This document shows positions 35,123 to 48,533 of a DNA stretch of 64,000 bases, piece by piece. The notes under the pieces were generated by a model that was not told where the DNA came from, searched no databases, and saw nothing but the letters and a program-made list of their open reading frames with translations. This DNA is from Amblyornis subalaris. Its lineage: Eukaryota > Chordata > Aves > Passeriformes > Ptilonorhynchidae. Location of the stretch: the NCBI GenBank assembly GCA_018881555.1, contig JACAXG010000009.1, forward strand, positions 12,671,326-12,735,325, given 5' to 3'. Each line of letters starts with the position of its first letter. Position 1 is the stretch's first letter. Made by a program: the position numbers and the translations under genes.

Positions 35123-37557
35123 TGAAGTATCCCCAGTTCTGCACTTGTTCTATGTTACAGAATGATCTTGAGTGCATGGGTTGGACTCCTTCTGAATGGC
35201 CCTAAGCTGAAATACGCAATCTATGAGCCCATCTGACATCCTCCAACTGGTACAGGAGATTTAGTCTCTAGGAACAGACTAGAACAAGTTCAAGGTAGAA
35301 TGTGCATTATGTGAACATCTGGTCCCTGTGACTAGTTGTTTCACAGTACAGATCTGCTCTGATTACACTGTTTTTCTTGTTAATACAGCCATAGACTACT
35401 TCACTAATTGGGAAACAATTTTTTTTTAAAGCAGGATGAAAAACAATTGTACCATTTCTGGAGAGTTGTTTTTTAAAATATCTGTACTTAAAGAAACGGC
35501 CTTCTAAGACACCACTGCTATCTCCACTTTTCTTTGCAGATAGAAGAGAAGGAAATGCTTACAAACTTTAAGCTACAAGTTAAACATTTTTTACTTGTCA
35601 CAGAACTACATCTTCTGTCTGTCTTCAAGAGCTAAAGAGAAGATTTTTAGTGTCTCCTCAGTGCCATTAACATAGAGAACAAAACTGCAGTGATTACAAA
35701 TACCTAACAAAACATGTCAGCGCATTGTGTATGGTATCATATCAGTTCCCAGGTTAAAATTTAGAAATATGACCTATGCCCCTGGTTTGTAGTTTGTCTC
35801 ATGATGTAGTTAAGAAAAAAGGACCCCTTCATTAAGCTCTGCTACAAAAAGTGTTCTCCAGTTCTGGAATAACAGTGTTCTTTTCTTTATATCTTTTGTT
35901 CATTTCCTTAAAATGACTAACTTAATGCATCATGTACTTTCCTAAGAGCCTCCATTTTCTCTAGGCAACTGTCCATAGGCCAGCTACATGTAAATGCTGT
36001 CCCTCAGCCAGAGATCACCGTGTCTGTGCAGCTCGGCTGGTAGGCAGCAGATCGGTCACCAACTGTACAACTCAGAGTGATGGCTCTGTTCACACTTTCA
36101 CTATAATCATTTGCAGGGGCTAAGAGGATAGAGAGCCTGCCCTTCTCATGCAGCAGATATGCATGGTTCCTCCAGAGAACCCGTAATAATTTCCTTAAAA
36201 CACATACTAAGAAGCATGTCTGAGAATGTTTATCCTACTATAATAGTGCTCCTCCTGTTCGTTCAGCTGTCCCAGCAATCCCCACCCAGCCCTCACTCAG
36301 CAACATGCACACTCCAAGGAATGTGCTTCTCCTGTGTGACTTTTCAGCATTTATATGATCTATAGTTTGTAGGAGCCCGATCATCCAGAGAGAGTGAAAA
36401 TTGCTGTGTTTTCAGGGAAGTATAAGAAGAAAAGGAAAGAAGTTGACCAATGCCAAAATAAGCTGACCAATAATGCCAAGTCCCCATTTCAGTGAGAGGT
36501 CAGATGACTCTGTTGCCAGTTCTGATCTGACATCAGACACACCATCTAAGCCAGCTCTAATCAGGCTTAGCCACTTGGCCCAGCACTGATCTGTGTGGAA
36601 ATACCACAACAATGTAATTACAGCAGAAGGATGTACCAGAACAGTCTGTCTCTGAAGTCAGTGTATCTGGGATCATGCTGTGTATTTTTGATTGGGTGCT
36701 ACTTTGCATAGTGTGGGTGCACATTTAATGGCCAGTATTCATTGTACCACAGGTGCACAAAGTGTAGGATCTGGGAATGTACAAGTATGGAGATGACAAG
36801 ATGGGAGAGACTATTGTTAATGGGATGCACAGACTGTGATTTGCTTTGGAAAGCTCAAAGGCTGTAAGATGTGGCATCTGGCACACAGGGAGAAGGAAAT
36901 GTAGTAGATGATAGTACAACTTCTGTTGTAGTTGTACAGGATGGAAAAGAGCATGTGACTAGTATTCTCTTTTCAGGGCAGAAGAGGCAGGAGCCCAGAG
37001 AGAATATAGGTATTCACAGAATGCACTGGACAAGAGGGCAAAGACAGAACAAAGGCGTGAAAGGGAGAAATCACAAGAAACAGGAGAGGAAAAGAAAGGA
37101 GAATGATCTGCAGCATCCTAAGTACCCGTGATGTTTAAGAGTAGGGCACTCAGGAGGAAAGTCTTCCCTTAAGAGAAAAGAAATCATGCCTTTAACACTG
37201 ATGGAAGTAGGTCTCTCAAGTACAGCTCCAGAGGTTGCTCAGAATAGTGAGAGACAGTCTGGACAGAAGATGAAAAAGTAAAAATAATACCTTCCTCAGA
37301 ATGCTTCCTAAAAGAGATACTTTCATACATGTTTGTTGTGGTCAGGGGTTTGGGACAAAGAACGGGATAAAGTTAGCTGTGGCAGTCTCTAGCCTCTGTT
37401 TCTCAAATCTAAAGTCAGGCAAACTTCCCTTTGGTAACAGCAACACTGACTAGTATCTAGCTCCAGCTCCATGCTTGATAGTAATGCTGGCTGCCTTCAG
37501 ACATTAAAAGGGGAGTTCCAGGCTCGTTTTCTAGGGAAAAGAGCCTTAATTCTCAAG

Positions 37558-37652
37558 GTGGTTTTTTGGTGTTTTGGTTTTGTTTTGTTTTGTTTTTTTT
37601 TGGGGGGGAGGGGGNGGGTTGGTTGTTGGGTTTGTTGGGTTTTTTTTGTCTT
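37558..37652 (+). repeat. G/T-rich low-complexity tract with G-quadruplex potential
   Basis: Alternating T and G runs followed by several runs of three or more G between about 37602 and 37641, including one N at 37615. Four or more G-runs with short loops meet the usual G-quadruplex pattern on the plus strand. Confidence 0.75.
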
Positions 37653-39827
37653 TGGAAAAGCTTTTGCACTGTTTAAAAATAAAAATTAAGACTTCTAGCA
37701 GAGGCAAGGGTGGGGGCTAACCCTACTGCTCCTACAGTTTCCATTATCTAAACTGTTCTTCGGAGCAGCAACTGGAATAGAAGGCAGAGAGTGGGAGTGC
37801 TGAATGGGAAGGTGAGGGACTCTGGCAGATCTCTGCAGTGCACGTGGAGCTCCCTCAAGCCTCTGACTTGTATTTTCTGAGTCAGAGAATTCAGGGTTGA
37901 TGGTGGCAATTATGTATGCTGGGTACAACAGAGATTTGAGATAAAGAGATAATGGTCTTTTAACAAGAGAAAGGCAGTAGCTGAAAGAAATAGAAGAAGA
38001 AAGCAAGAAGAAAGGAAAAACATTAAGTGGGAGTAGGTCAAGGCATATATTTTAGCAATGGTGCTGGAATTTCAGGTCTTTAAACCCCTTCAACAGGTGA
38101 TACTTCCTCTCTGGGACTCTGTAGCTATTAATATGGAAGTGATACATTAAAATGTAGAGAGACAGTCTGGCGCTTAGTCCCTGAGAAGTTTGCAGACAGG
38201 GAGCTGTGGGAAACTTCCTGAAGGAAAAGTGTTTTGCCCTGGGGCTACAAATGGTGGAACATATTTTCAGGGTTGTTCCTAAGCAAAGGGACCTAGGGAG
38301 GTGCAGACCAAAATGATCTTCTCTCTATTAGTGAGCTGTAAGAGGTCCCAGTGTGCTTTGGAAGGTCCGAAGATGTTGCTGTTTGTAAGCGTCATGGGAT
38401 GATTTTTCAGGTTCACCCTGCTGGAGCGTGAATGGTTTGATAACGCCTACACAACACTTCTCTTACAGCCTCGGGATGTCTCTGTACTTTATTAACTTTC
38501 TCAGTAATACATTTGTTACCTGGCTTTGGCCTGGTGATTTTGTGTACTATTTTTATTTAATTGCATTTTATTTTACTTTTCTATTGTTTTTTCAAATTTT
38601 GCCATCTAATGTGATGTGATTACTGCACTTTAATAACTGAAATTACTGTAGCATTTTGGAAGTAAACAGTTGATCAGTAGTTAGGCTGAATCCAATTCCC
38701 TTTAAAAGGCCAGTTACCCAATTACAGGTCACCTGTGGAGTTAAAGAATATCAACAGTAGTCTGAAGCTATTCTACACCGTACTATTCAGTGAGTAGGTA
38801 AATTTTTAAAATTTCCTTACCAATAGTTCCTCAGGCATCATTATTATATATGAATTTATTCCTCGGTTTTCATCTGTTCCATGCACACAGCACACCTGTA
38901 GCACACCTATTATCATAATTTAGTATATCCTCTATAATTTCCTTTGACTGTTATTTTCGATAGATAATACCTCAAAAGTAGACATAATTAGGTTACTGAA
39001 TAATGAAAACCACAAGAGACATTTACAGAGAGGAGAAAAAAAATACAAGCTAATGGCTAGTTCAACCCTCATTAAATACAAAATATAACATTTATGGTAA
39101 GATTTCCAAATTCCTTAAGTGTCCTAGATAGCCTAAGGCCTTTGTTTCAACCCTAGAGCCATGCAGACACTCCATTTAAGGTGCACGATAACTGTTCAGA
39201 GGAAAGGAGATTTTTGCATTTGCAGGTGCATATGCATTCAGTAACACAGTCCCCAGCAACTGGTGAGTAAAGTTCTCCAGATCATTTCTACCCCAGTAGG
39301 ACCTGCAGAACTTAGAAACACACTGATTGCTGAATGCCCTTCTAGAAGTCACTCTGATGTCACAGACATTTTTATTTTATCTCAGCTCAATTGATCCTGC
39401 TCAGCACCTCAGGCATCTTCTCTTTAGTAGTTATTTTACATCCATCATTAGTGCACAATACCAGGATGTTTTAGTGCAAAGCACTGAAAATCATCATGGT
39501 AAATGATTGTATCACTCCAGAAGACATTATCACTCTCATTTAAGAAACTCTTCACAGCGCCTGCCACATGAGTATGTTTCAATGGGATAAATTGAAGCAA
39601 AACAAATATCTTGATTTTACTTCTCTAGTTTTTGAGACAAACAGGAAATACAAAAGGAAATTAATACATCCAGCACTCTTGGGTAGTAATTATCATAGGC
39701 ATTTGAAAAACAGTCACACAGAAAAGAATATGTGCAGAGTCAGAGACTGCAGTGACCTCCCACACTGCCAAGTTCTTTAGAATTACTGAAATTATAAACA
39801 AAGTAAAAGCTCTTCTTTCCCAAACAG

Positions 39828-39997
39828 CCGCCTCAATGTCACTTGTTTCCACATTCCGGCTTCTGTCGCTGCAGCCCACACTTGCTCTGTTGCTAAGTGC
39901 TTTAGGCTTCTGCAATATGTTCCAGCAGCTCCCTGTTTCTCTCAGATCTCCAAACGTGCTATCATCTGAAAGCAGAATGTCTAGTTTATCTGACATG
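39828..39997 (+). other. Candidate exon of unknown transcript (170 bp)
   Basis: A pyrimidine-rich tract and acceptor, ttctttcccaaacag|CCGCC, are followed by 170 bp that are GC-richer than the flanks. A strong donor, GACATG|GTAAGA, closes it. One plus-strand frame is open throughout, but its translation resembles nothing I know. It could be an exon of a lncRNA or an upstream exon of the rightward gene, or chance. No partner exon was identified. Confidence 0.25.
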
Positions 39998-42900
39998 GTA
40001 AGAAAAAAAGATTAAACTGTACAAATTACAGATTCTTAAATAACACTAAAATTTTCCATATAAAAAAATGTCTTTGTAATCTTGCATGTCCTTTCATAAC
40101 ATTTTGTTAGAACATGTTTTCAATTCACAGTAGGATATGTGAGGGATGAGGGCACATTATGGCTTCTGGGAGCAGCTGCAACTAAATCTTGACTGTAAGT
40201 GACAATAGCAGCACACAGCACCGGGTACTTGCAGAAGCTTACATCAGTGCTGCCACTGAGCTATGCAAATAAAGAAGCTCATAATTAAATGGAAATCATA
40301 GGAAAAGTGGAAAAAAAAAAGACAATACAACAGTTAAGAATTTATATAATTTTGTAATTCTATTGGTAAACATAGACTGTTACATCTTGTCATCATGCTG
40401 GCTTAAACACTGTTTGGTTTCTTCTACCCTCATAGCAGGCACATAGTAGCTTCCATTCAGGAGAGAATGATATTGTCACAGTTATTCACCCAGCTATGTC
40501 TGTCGTTTTTGTCTTGGTGAGTAGGCATCTTACTGAGTGCAGTTTTCAGCCTGTGTGCCTTTACTCACCCTGGGGTACAATTCCGCAGCTCTCCCTGTAT
40601 CCTTGGCTACAGTACCAGCATACCTACTATTGTGATTGCTGGCAGGTTTTGCTTTATGTCTTTCATTCAAGTTAAGATGATCAACATTAGCTCTTCAATA
40701 GTGATTTAAGAGCTGTCTTTAGTGATTAAAGAGCTAAGATATATAATTAAACTGTGTGGGCATCCCTCTTATCAGATACATGAAACATTCTAGTTACATT
40801 TTTAGGTTAGATTTGGCATTTCCCAAAGCCAGCTCAAGGTACAGGAAAAGTAAGCAGTATTTTCATGAGAAAGTAATTCAGCACATAAGGAGTGGATTGA
40901 TAGAATGAAATAGTTGATAATAACGCACCTAATTTTTCCATGATACATGTTTTAGGGTTTTTTTCTGGATTATATTTAGCCTGGTCACTGGAGCCAAACA
41001 CCTCCGCTACACATGTATTTCAGAGCTTTCTGAGAAGAAGTGTTAGGTACGTGCTAGAGGACCTTGTGACGAGGCAGCTCACATGCTATTTTGGAACCTC
41101 TTGTCCCCATTAGCACAAGAGTGCATGTGGAGCAGATTTGAAGCAGAGCTTCTGTTTTCATTTCCTCCTTAAGGAATTTGCTTTGTATGTACCAAAACCA
41201 CTTTGAGAACTGAAACACCACATGGTAATCACAGACAATGACAAGATTTTCCTCCAAACTGCACTGCTGCTTTGAAACAAATTGCTAATATAGACACAGC
41301 CTTTGACAGCTGATGAGGGAGCAATCTGCTGGTTCTGCTAGGGCCTGGAGAGAAGATCAGATGCTTTAGGCTGAATCTCTTCCCTCCATATAGACCGCCT
41401 TCCAATATCACTGCAGGCCTTCCTGCTCTTCTATCAGTGCTTGCTCTGTGTTATTCCTTTTCTCACCTCCATTCTCACGTGGGAAAAGGTCCCTGGCCTG
41501 CCCCATTACCACCGATATGGAAGGTACAAGAATTGACACGTGGCTGCAGAAATGGTATAGGCTGTAGAGTGAGGACTGACAGCTGCCTGAGACCTGAGCA
41601 TGGAGATGCCATTGCCAAAGAGAAGTGACAGAGAAGTGTCTCTAGGGTGAGGTGGGCATACATAGGTTGGTAGAGAGGGGAGTAAATGCCCCCATGGCTT
41701 CCAAAGCTCTGCTGCTTTTTTTTTACACCTCAGCCTCCTAAAACATCACTGGCAGTTCACAGTACCCTAACATTTTCCTGAAACAAAAAAAAAAAAACAC
41801 AAAAAACCTTCCCAGTGTCCCCATTTCTTATTCTGAAATAGCTCGCTTGCTACTGCTGCAAATTTAGATTAACTACACAAATACAAAATTTTTAAAATCA
41901 TGTTTCAGCAAGATCCTATCTGCCTCATTCTCCCTACACACAGGGTAAGATAATTTCTTGTTAAATCTGTCTGGTTTCTCCTGGTTCCTGGGCCTCCTCT
42001 TTGCCTCCAGACACGTTCTTTTAATAACTGTGTACTGAGACAAGAGATATCTTGCCTGTGTCTTCATTCCCTCGGTTAGTCTGCGCCAGAGACCAAAGCT
42101 GATAACTACTCTTTTCCTTAATCAAAAGCCGGGATGGGATGTTCTGTTGCTTGACATCTTAAAAGCTTCTTGTGGAGGGCTGGGGTTAGGACACCCTCCA
42201 CCCTACCCTAGTGTTAAATGGCCTGGTTTATTTTGAAACAGAGAAGAATACCAGTCAAGGCAGGAATATGCAGTAAATAACAACTCCAAAGCAGTGTAAG
42301 AATCAGCTGAAAAGTAGGCTTCATCCCCTTCTACCCGGACGAATTAATGGCACAGCCCCCACCAACCATGCAAGGAACACGTATGGAACACACAGCCTCT
42401 GCATCACTCTACTTCCTGATTCTTTTCCCCTGAAGCACTGGCTAAACTAAGTAGATTTTACAGTGTAGTCATATGCTCAACTTGCAATAATCAGCTCAGT
42501 GTAAATATCAACACAGTGCTGCAGAGAAGCTCAAATGTCATTGTAACTGTTCCCTTGGATCACTTCAGCTTGGTGAGGAACAGAGAGAACAAGGGTGCCA
42601 GAGGACAAACAGGTGCCCTACAGCAAGCATGGAAGAGCAGAAAGGAGAGACGCAAAACAGTGAGAGAGCTGGTAAAGCCAGAGTCACATAGAGTGTGGAA
42701 AAGTAGTGCCCTACAGAGCAGCTACAGATCCACACAAGGTGATACCAGCAACACAATTTTCAAGATTTTTCTATGTAGAAAGAGTGGGATGAAAAAAAAC
42801 GCTGGGGCAGTAGTAAAAACAGTTTTGAATTCAGTTGACAAGGGCCAAAACCAAGAAGTGTTTACATAGTTCATTGACTAGCATCCAATTAAAACAAAAC

Positions 42901-45900
42901 CAAAAAGTAAAACCCCAGCTGCAAGCGACAGCAGTTTGACATCTTTGCCGATATGCTCCTTTGAAGGGCAAGGAATAAGGGGTAGAAGTGACCTGTATCT
43001 CAAGCGTAAGGAGATCAAGCTAGAAAGCACCAAGAAATGTATTGCAGTGCTGTGCTGGCTACAATTGCAGAAAGAAAATTCTCACATTCCCTTGTAACAA
43101 CTACAAATGTCTCTTTAAGGGCAGTATATACAGATGCAGTGTATTCCCTGAACTCTATTCTTGGTATGTTACTAAGATACGACTGTTTCTATGGAGAGTT
43201 TATTGTTGGGCAAAATAAACTGTTTTGATGAATTATAGAAAAGGTAAATTAATTTTGCAAAGCCAAATATTGCATGAGAAGGCCAATGATATGAAATTAC
43301 ACCAATACAGAATTTCAAGTACGTAGTCACCTCTTTTTTTCTTTAATTTCTAGTAGACATTTATCCTAAATTTTGTATAGTCTATAAACTGATATAAATA
43401 ACTATCTGTCCTGCAAAATACTTAACTAACTCTAAAGCCATGCAAGTAGTGGCTACAAAAGCTCCAACTAAATTTTTGTTTGTTTTTAAAAGGTAAGTAT
43501 AACTGTGCAGCAATTTACTGTGAAGTATAAGTATCTGCATGACCATGAATATGCCATGTTTTGAAGTGAACAAAAGAGCTTTGAAATGAAGAACGGTAGA
43601 GCAAAGAAGGAGAGAACAAGTAAGTATGTTAAATAAAGCTCACCGTTTAATTTTAACATGCTTCTGTGGTAACAGCTAGACTCCACAGACGACAACTAAT
43701 AGATACGTGGGGGACTGTGGCATTCCTGATTCTTTTTTGTTTATAGCTCTAATTATTCTATACTGTGCTGAAACAGACCTTGAAAAACGCTGTGCCTGAC
43801 TTAGAGAACAGTTTAGTTGATCAATCAGCAATTTGGCAGAACAAGAAGCTACACAAAAAGAAATCAGTGTGGAATTCCACACTTAAATCAACTGGAATTC
43901 ATAAGTGACATCTTTATCTTTACATGTGTAGAAATTATTAATCTCATTTGAAGATGCACTTCAGTATTTTTAGTGTCAGAAATATTCTATAGGTTACATA
44001 TCAGTTTAATCAATTGTCTTATTCAACCTTAAATGCACATGTAGATATGTAAAGTTTCTCAATGGCACCTTAGAGGAAGCCTCTCTTTCAATGAGCAGAT
44101 AGAAGCTCCCATCTATATTCTTCTGGTTTTATGTCACCCTTTTTTCTCTCTCCCTTGGCTGGAGTATTCCAAATCTAGCCCCAACATATAAATGTACATA
44201 TGGCTGCCTAAAGCAGGAGGATTCATAGGACAGCAAAAATTAGTTAAGAAAAGCCTGATTGATCTGGTTGTGCTGATTTAAAAAAATATTACAGACCTCA
44301 GCACTTTGTCCCTCCCCTTGTGCCAGAGGGTACTGCCCCTGTAGGAGGTGTGGCAGAAGAAACTATAGGCATCTGACTCGTCTGCCTCTGTGTCCTCACT
44401 GGTGGTTAAAGCTAATTGCCACACTATACAGGGAAAGACGTATGGTTCTATCTCCTCTCCCTCAGGGTGTAACAACTGTCAGCAGAAGGGTAGGGCAACT
44501 AACTGGGGCAGTTAAAAAGTAACATCTTCATTCTACCTATCTCCCCTGCATACTTAGCATTGACAAGATTATAAGGCGGTAAAAGCCTTTGGCCTAGACT
44601 GCTAGATAAAGCAGTCCTAATTTCCTGCATTCATTTTCCATATCTTCTCTCTTGCATTCTCTTTCATCCATTCCAGCTCTCCTCCTGTCCCCCTTCTCTT
44701 ACCGTAGTGCTTGTTTTGCAAAGGCTATCTCTTATTGACATCTCAAAAGCTGCCATTATAAATTTGAAAGCAGTCAGCCAGCCAGCTGCCAGTGCACAAA
44801 AAACTCCAAAAGGCAGTTGATCTGAGCATGCACAGGCATCTCTAGAATATATAAGAAATTCTCTGCACGTGAACAACGTATCATATACCCTTGACCTGTG
44901 GCACACAGAACAATGTGTGCAGTACTCAGTTCTTGCACAGGTAGCCTATGTTTCCCTCAGCCCACTTCATTCTGTCCCCAGATCTCTGGTGCCTCCTTCT
45001 ATTTCCAACATTCACTATGCACGCTGGTTCTATTTTCATATGCCTTTTCTCATACTCTTCATATTCTCTACATCAGATTTTAGTTCTGGTCCCACTTTTT
45101 TTATTCCCATGTCTCTACACCTTCCTGTCCAGCACTAAAAAGATACATTTGAGAATGATCTGGTTTCATCCTCACTGGAACAGATACCATCTTTGCTAGA
45201 ACAAACTTAACTTTTATGTAACAGGATTACAGGAAAGTAGCCAAATGTCATGTCAGAAAGCAATTTCATTTAAGTCCTAAAACACTCTGGAGAGAGGAAC
45301 CATTACAATAAGGAAAAAGCAAGAAGTTTGACACCTCTAGTCTTGTAACTGCAGGACTCTGTGTATTTTGTGCTTTAATTTCAAATCCACTAAGTACTTT
45401 GAATTGGCAATGGTACAAATGTTCTGACATTCACTGATGGCATTTCCAATCAATTCAGTGAAAAATTACTGCAAATTTCTATGAAGCAATATACTTGCAA
45501 TGAAGAAGAGAAAGAGATGCTTGCTATTGTGTCTGAGACACTGAACCTGCATGAAAGAAACAGAGAAGAATAGGAGCCTCTTCCCCTGCCATTTCAGATT
45601 TCTGTTTCATAAAGGGAGAAATGTATCTCTGAATGGTACCTGAAAGGGACAAGCAGCTGAGATGTGCATACACAAATGACCAGTTTTCATTACCTGTAGA
45701 TCTTCATTGTTTTGCTCAAATTCTTTTCACCAGTTTTAGTCTCCAACACAAAATGTAAACAAAATATTAAAAAAAAAAAAATCTTTCTTTCACTAGGCTA
45801 GAGTTTTATAACGACCTGTCGTCTACTGCACAAACCTAATTTTTAGGCAATCTACAGAAAAACCTCACAATCTCCTATCCGAGTATGGTAATTGCACTGG

Positions 45901-48500
45901 GTTGAAGTAGGCCTAGTATCTTTTGTTTTGCAAAGCGGGATGTCCTGTCTTTCAGAGCAGTAGTAGAGAAATAAAGGAGTGTCTAGTGTTTGTTTGCAAA
46001 CCCAGGCAGAACTGTACAAAAAGAGTCTCTCTCTGTGCTATTAACTTCCTTCTACAAGGATTATGCTGACTCTTGCTGAAGTCATTGGAAAGACTTCATT
46101 TACATTAGCTGGAGGAATCTTCAACTCAAGAAAAGAAATAATCAAGAAAAAACAAGCAATTAAACAAGATTTTCCACTAAAAAATGCTCCAGATCCAAAA
46201 AATACGCACAACTGGTACACACTTTGTATGTTCAAATCCCAGAAATGCCAGATATAAATAAAAGCATCAACTCTGATATTGTAAAGACACAGAAATTATT
46301 ATCTACATGACTGATAAATATTCTTCAAAATTTAGAGATACAAGATGTAAGGAAATGAGAAAATATTTAAGTAGCATTCTGATAGGATATCNTGAAGTTA
46401 TACATGGGAACTAAAAGGTTAACCAACATAAAGGAAGAAAACACTGATATGTCATGTATATGCCATGTCATATATCACAAGTATTTATATGCTAAAAAAT
46501 GACGATATAGAGATAGGAATTAAGCACAGACCTTCCAGTAATGGTAATTTCTCCAGCAGTTGATCAGTCTCCAAACACCTGTACAGCTACACAAATGAAA
46601 ATGTCAAGTGTAGATAATGAACACCCCACTATTTACACTTTGAAAACTCTTTCCTGCTTGCCAAAAGCAAGGTTTACAAGAACAAATAGTAACTTTCCCT
46701 GTTTCTATGTGAAACATACAGTTCAACTAAAGCAAAGTACAACTAAGTCAATGACCAGCTACCAGTTACTGAAATCATGGTGGAAATGGCAACAGCTCTT
46801 GTTAGCAGAAGATCACTTTTTGCTTCTTGCAAGGGTGACCTTCTTGTTGCTACTTCCTGGTTCCATTCATCAGAAAGAAAGGGGTTTGGTCTTCCAGTGA
46901 GACAACAGAATTTTACTTTTTTTTAGCCTAGAGGCCTTGTACTAAATCCAAGTAACCTGGAAAACACTTTGTATGAATACCAGCTTGGTGTACAAAAGCA
47001 AGAAACTATCCTAATTTGATTATTTTAAATGGATTGGAGTTTTGCGTAGGTGGAAGACGATCATTATAGAAAGGAGTGCTACAGAGGCTAATATATAAAT
47101 AGCTCGTGCTGTGAGGAGAACAATAGCTCTGTTTCTTTTCTCAGAGCACAGATACAATTAGTTAGAGGATATTGCATTCTTCAGAAAATTTTGGCATCCA
47201 ATAGAAAAAAACAATTGCATTTCAGAACAGAATATTGTATTTGGAAATCATTTCCTCTTTTAATAACCTGCCAAGGCTTTCAGTCTTTCCCCTCCAAACG
47301 AGCACATCCCTTGTAGTTTAGCACAATGCTTTCCCACACTGCTGGCTGATTGCAAGGTCGCTGACTCCTGATGCTGTGACACAAAATCCTGAGCTTGGCT
47401 CTTGGCAGGAAAGTAACTGCTTTCCACATACATTGTGTTAAAAATGTGTGTGTTTCTGTAAGGTTTCCATCTACCATTATGTGAACTCCACTGATTTAAC
47501 TCCTATACTTTTACCGACACAAAATAACAACATACTTCTCTTGAATAAATGTAGAGGTAAAGCCAATATGTTCATTTTCAAAGCAGGAAATCTCAGTCCC
47601 CTGACAGCACTGTATTCCTACTGCTGGATTTATGTTCTAATGGCTGATGTAGATTTCATCAGATTGTCCAGTAGCCATAATTCATTCCACGTAACCTGGG
47701 TGTAGTCCATTCTAGCTGGCTTAGAGAAAAGACCTATTGCACTCACCAGCCAATCCATCTTAAAACTGGTTTAAAATATTAATAATCATGGTTAGCTAGA
47801 TGGAAATACGATTGATTGCTACATAATCCACTAAATAATAAAACAAATCAATAGCTATAGTTATAAAACTAGACCCATGGGATAAATTAATCAAAACCTG
47901 TGCTTACATTTCAAACTTATGTCTGTCACTCTGTCTTGCTTTGTACTGTCTTTTGCCCAGATCTGAAAATCTTTGTCTGAGATCATGAGGTAGTGGCAGA
48001 TACAAAGGCCAAATGGATATCTACTGTTATGCTGTTACAAACTCTTCCCTCTTAACAACTCATTATTCTCCCCATTACAAGTGGAAAACCCTAAAATACT
48101 CTAACTACAGTGCAATTAGTGTTGACCCCTTATTTCTTGGTTGACTCATCCTAACTGCACATTTTTTTAGTTTCTTCTTTTGTTTGCCATAATTACTTTT
48201 CCTGTCATAACAGAAGTATCAACGGCAGACATGAATATGTATCAAGTAAAACAAGCATATTTTACTGATATTTTTAATACTTAAAAAACACAGCTTCATA
48301 AACTTCCAATCTAACTTCTCTCTGCTTATTGGACATGCTCCAATAAATGCACTTATTGCTCTGTCTCAAAAACTTGTTTTACAAATCATGTATATAATAA
48401 ACTTGCACACTATCATTTATAATATTACTACTTACCCAAAATAGCCTTCGAATTGAATGAGATAAAACACACATCATCTAGTTAGCATTCAAAGATCAGG

Positions 48501-48533
48501 AGAACTGGTAGGTCTAGCAAGAACTGGTAGGTC
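48501..48533. repeat. Two 14-bp direct repeats (agaactggtaggtc)
   Basis: Copies at 48501-48514 and 48520-48533, separated by 5 bp, intergenic. This is a small local duplication. Confidence 0.8.

Noticed and set aside
42516..42869. 117-codon plus-strand open frame in the intergenic region
   Set aside because: No recognisable family, no clear promoter, and codon content like the surrounding noncoding sequence. Frames of this length occur by chance in 64 kb.
46541..46900. 119-codon plus-strand open frame
   Set aside because: The translation has no recognisable domain and no splice or promoter context; judged chance.
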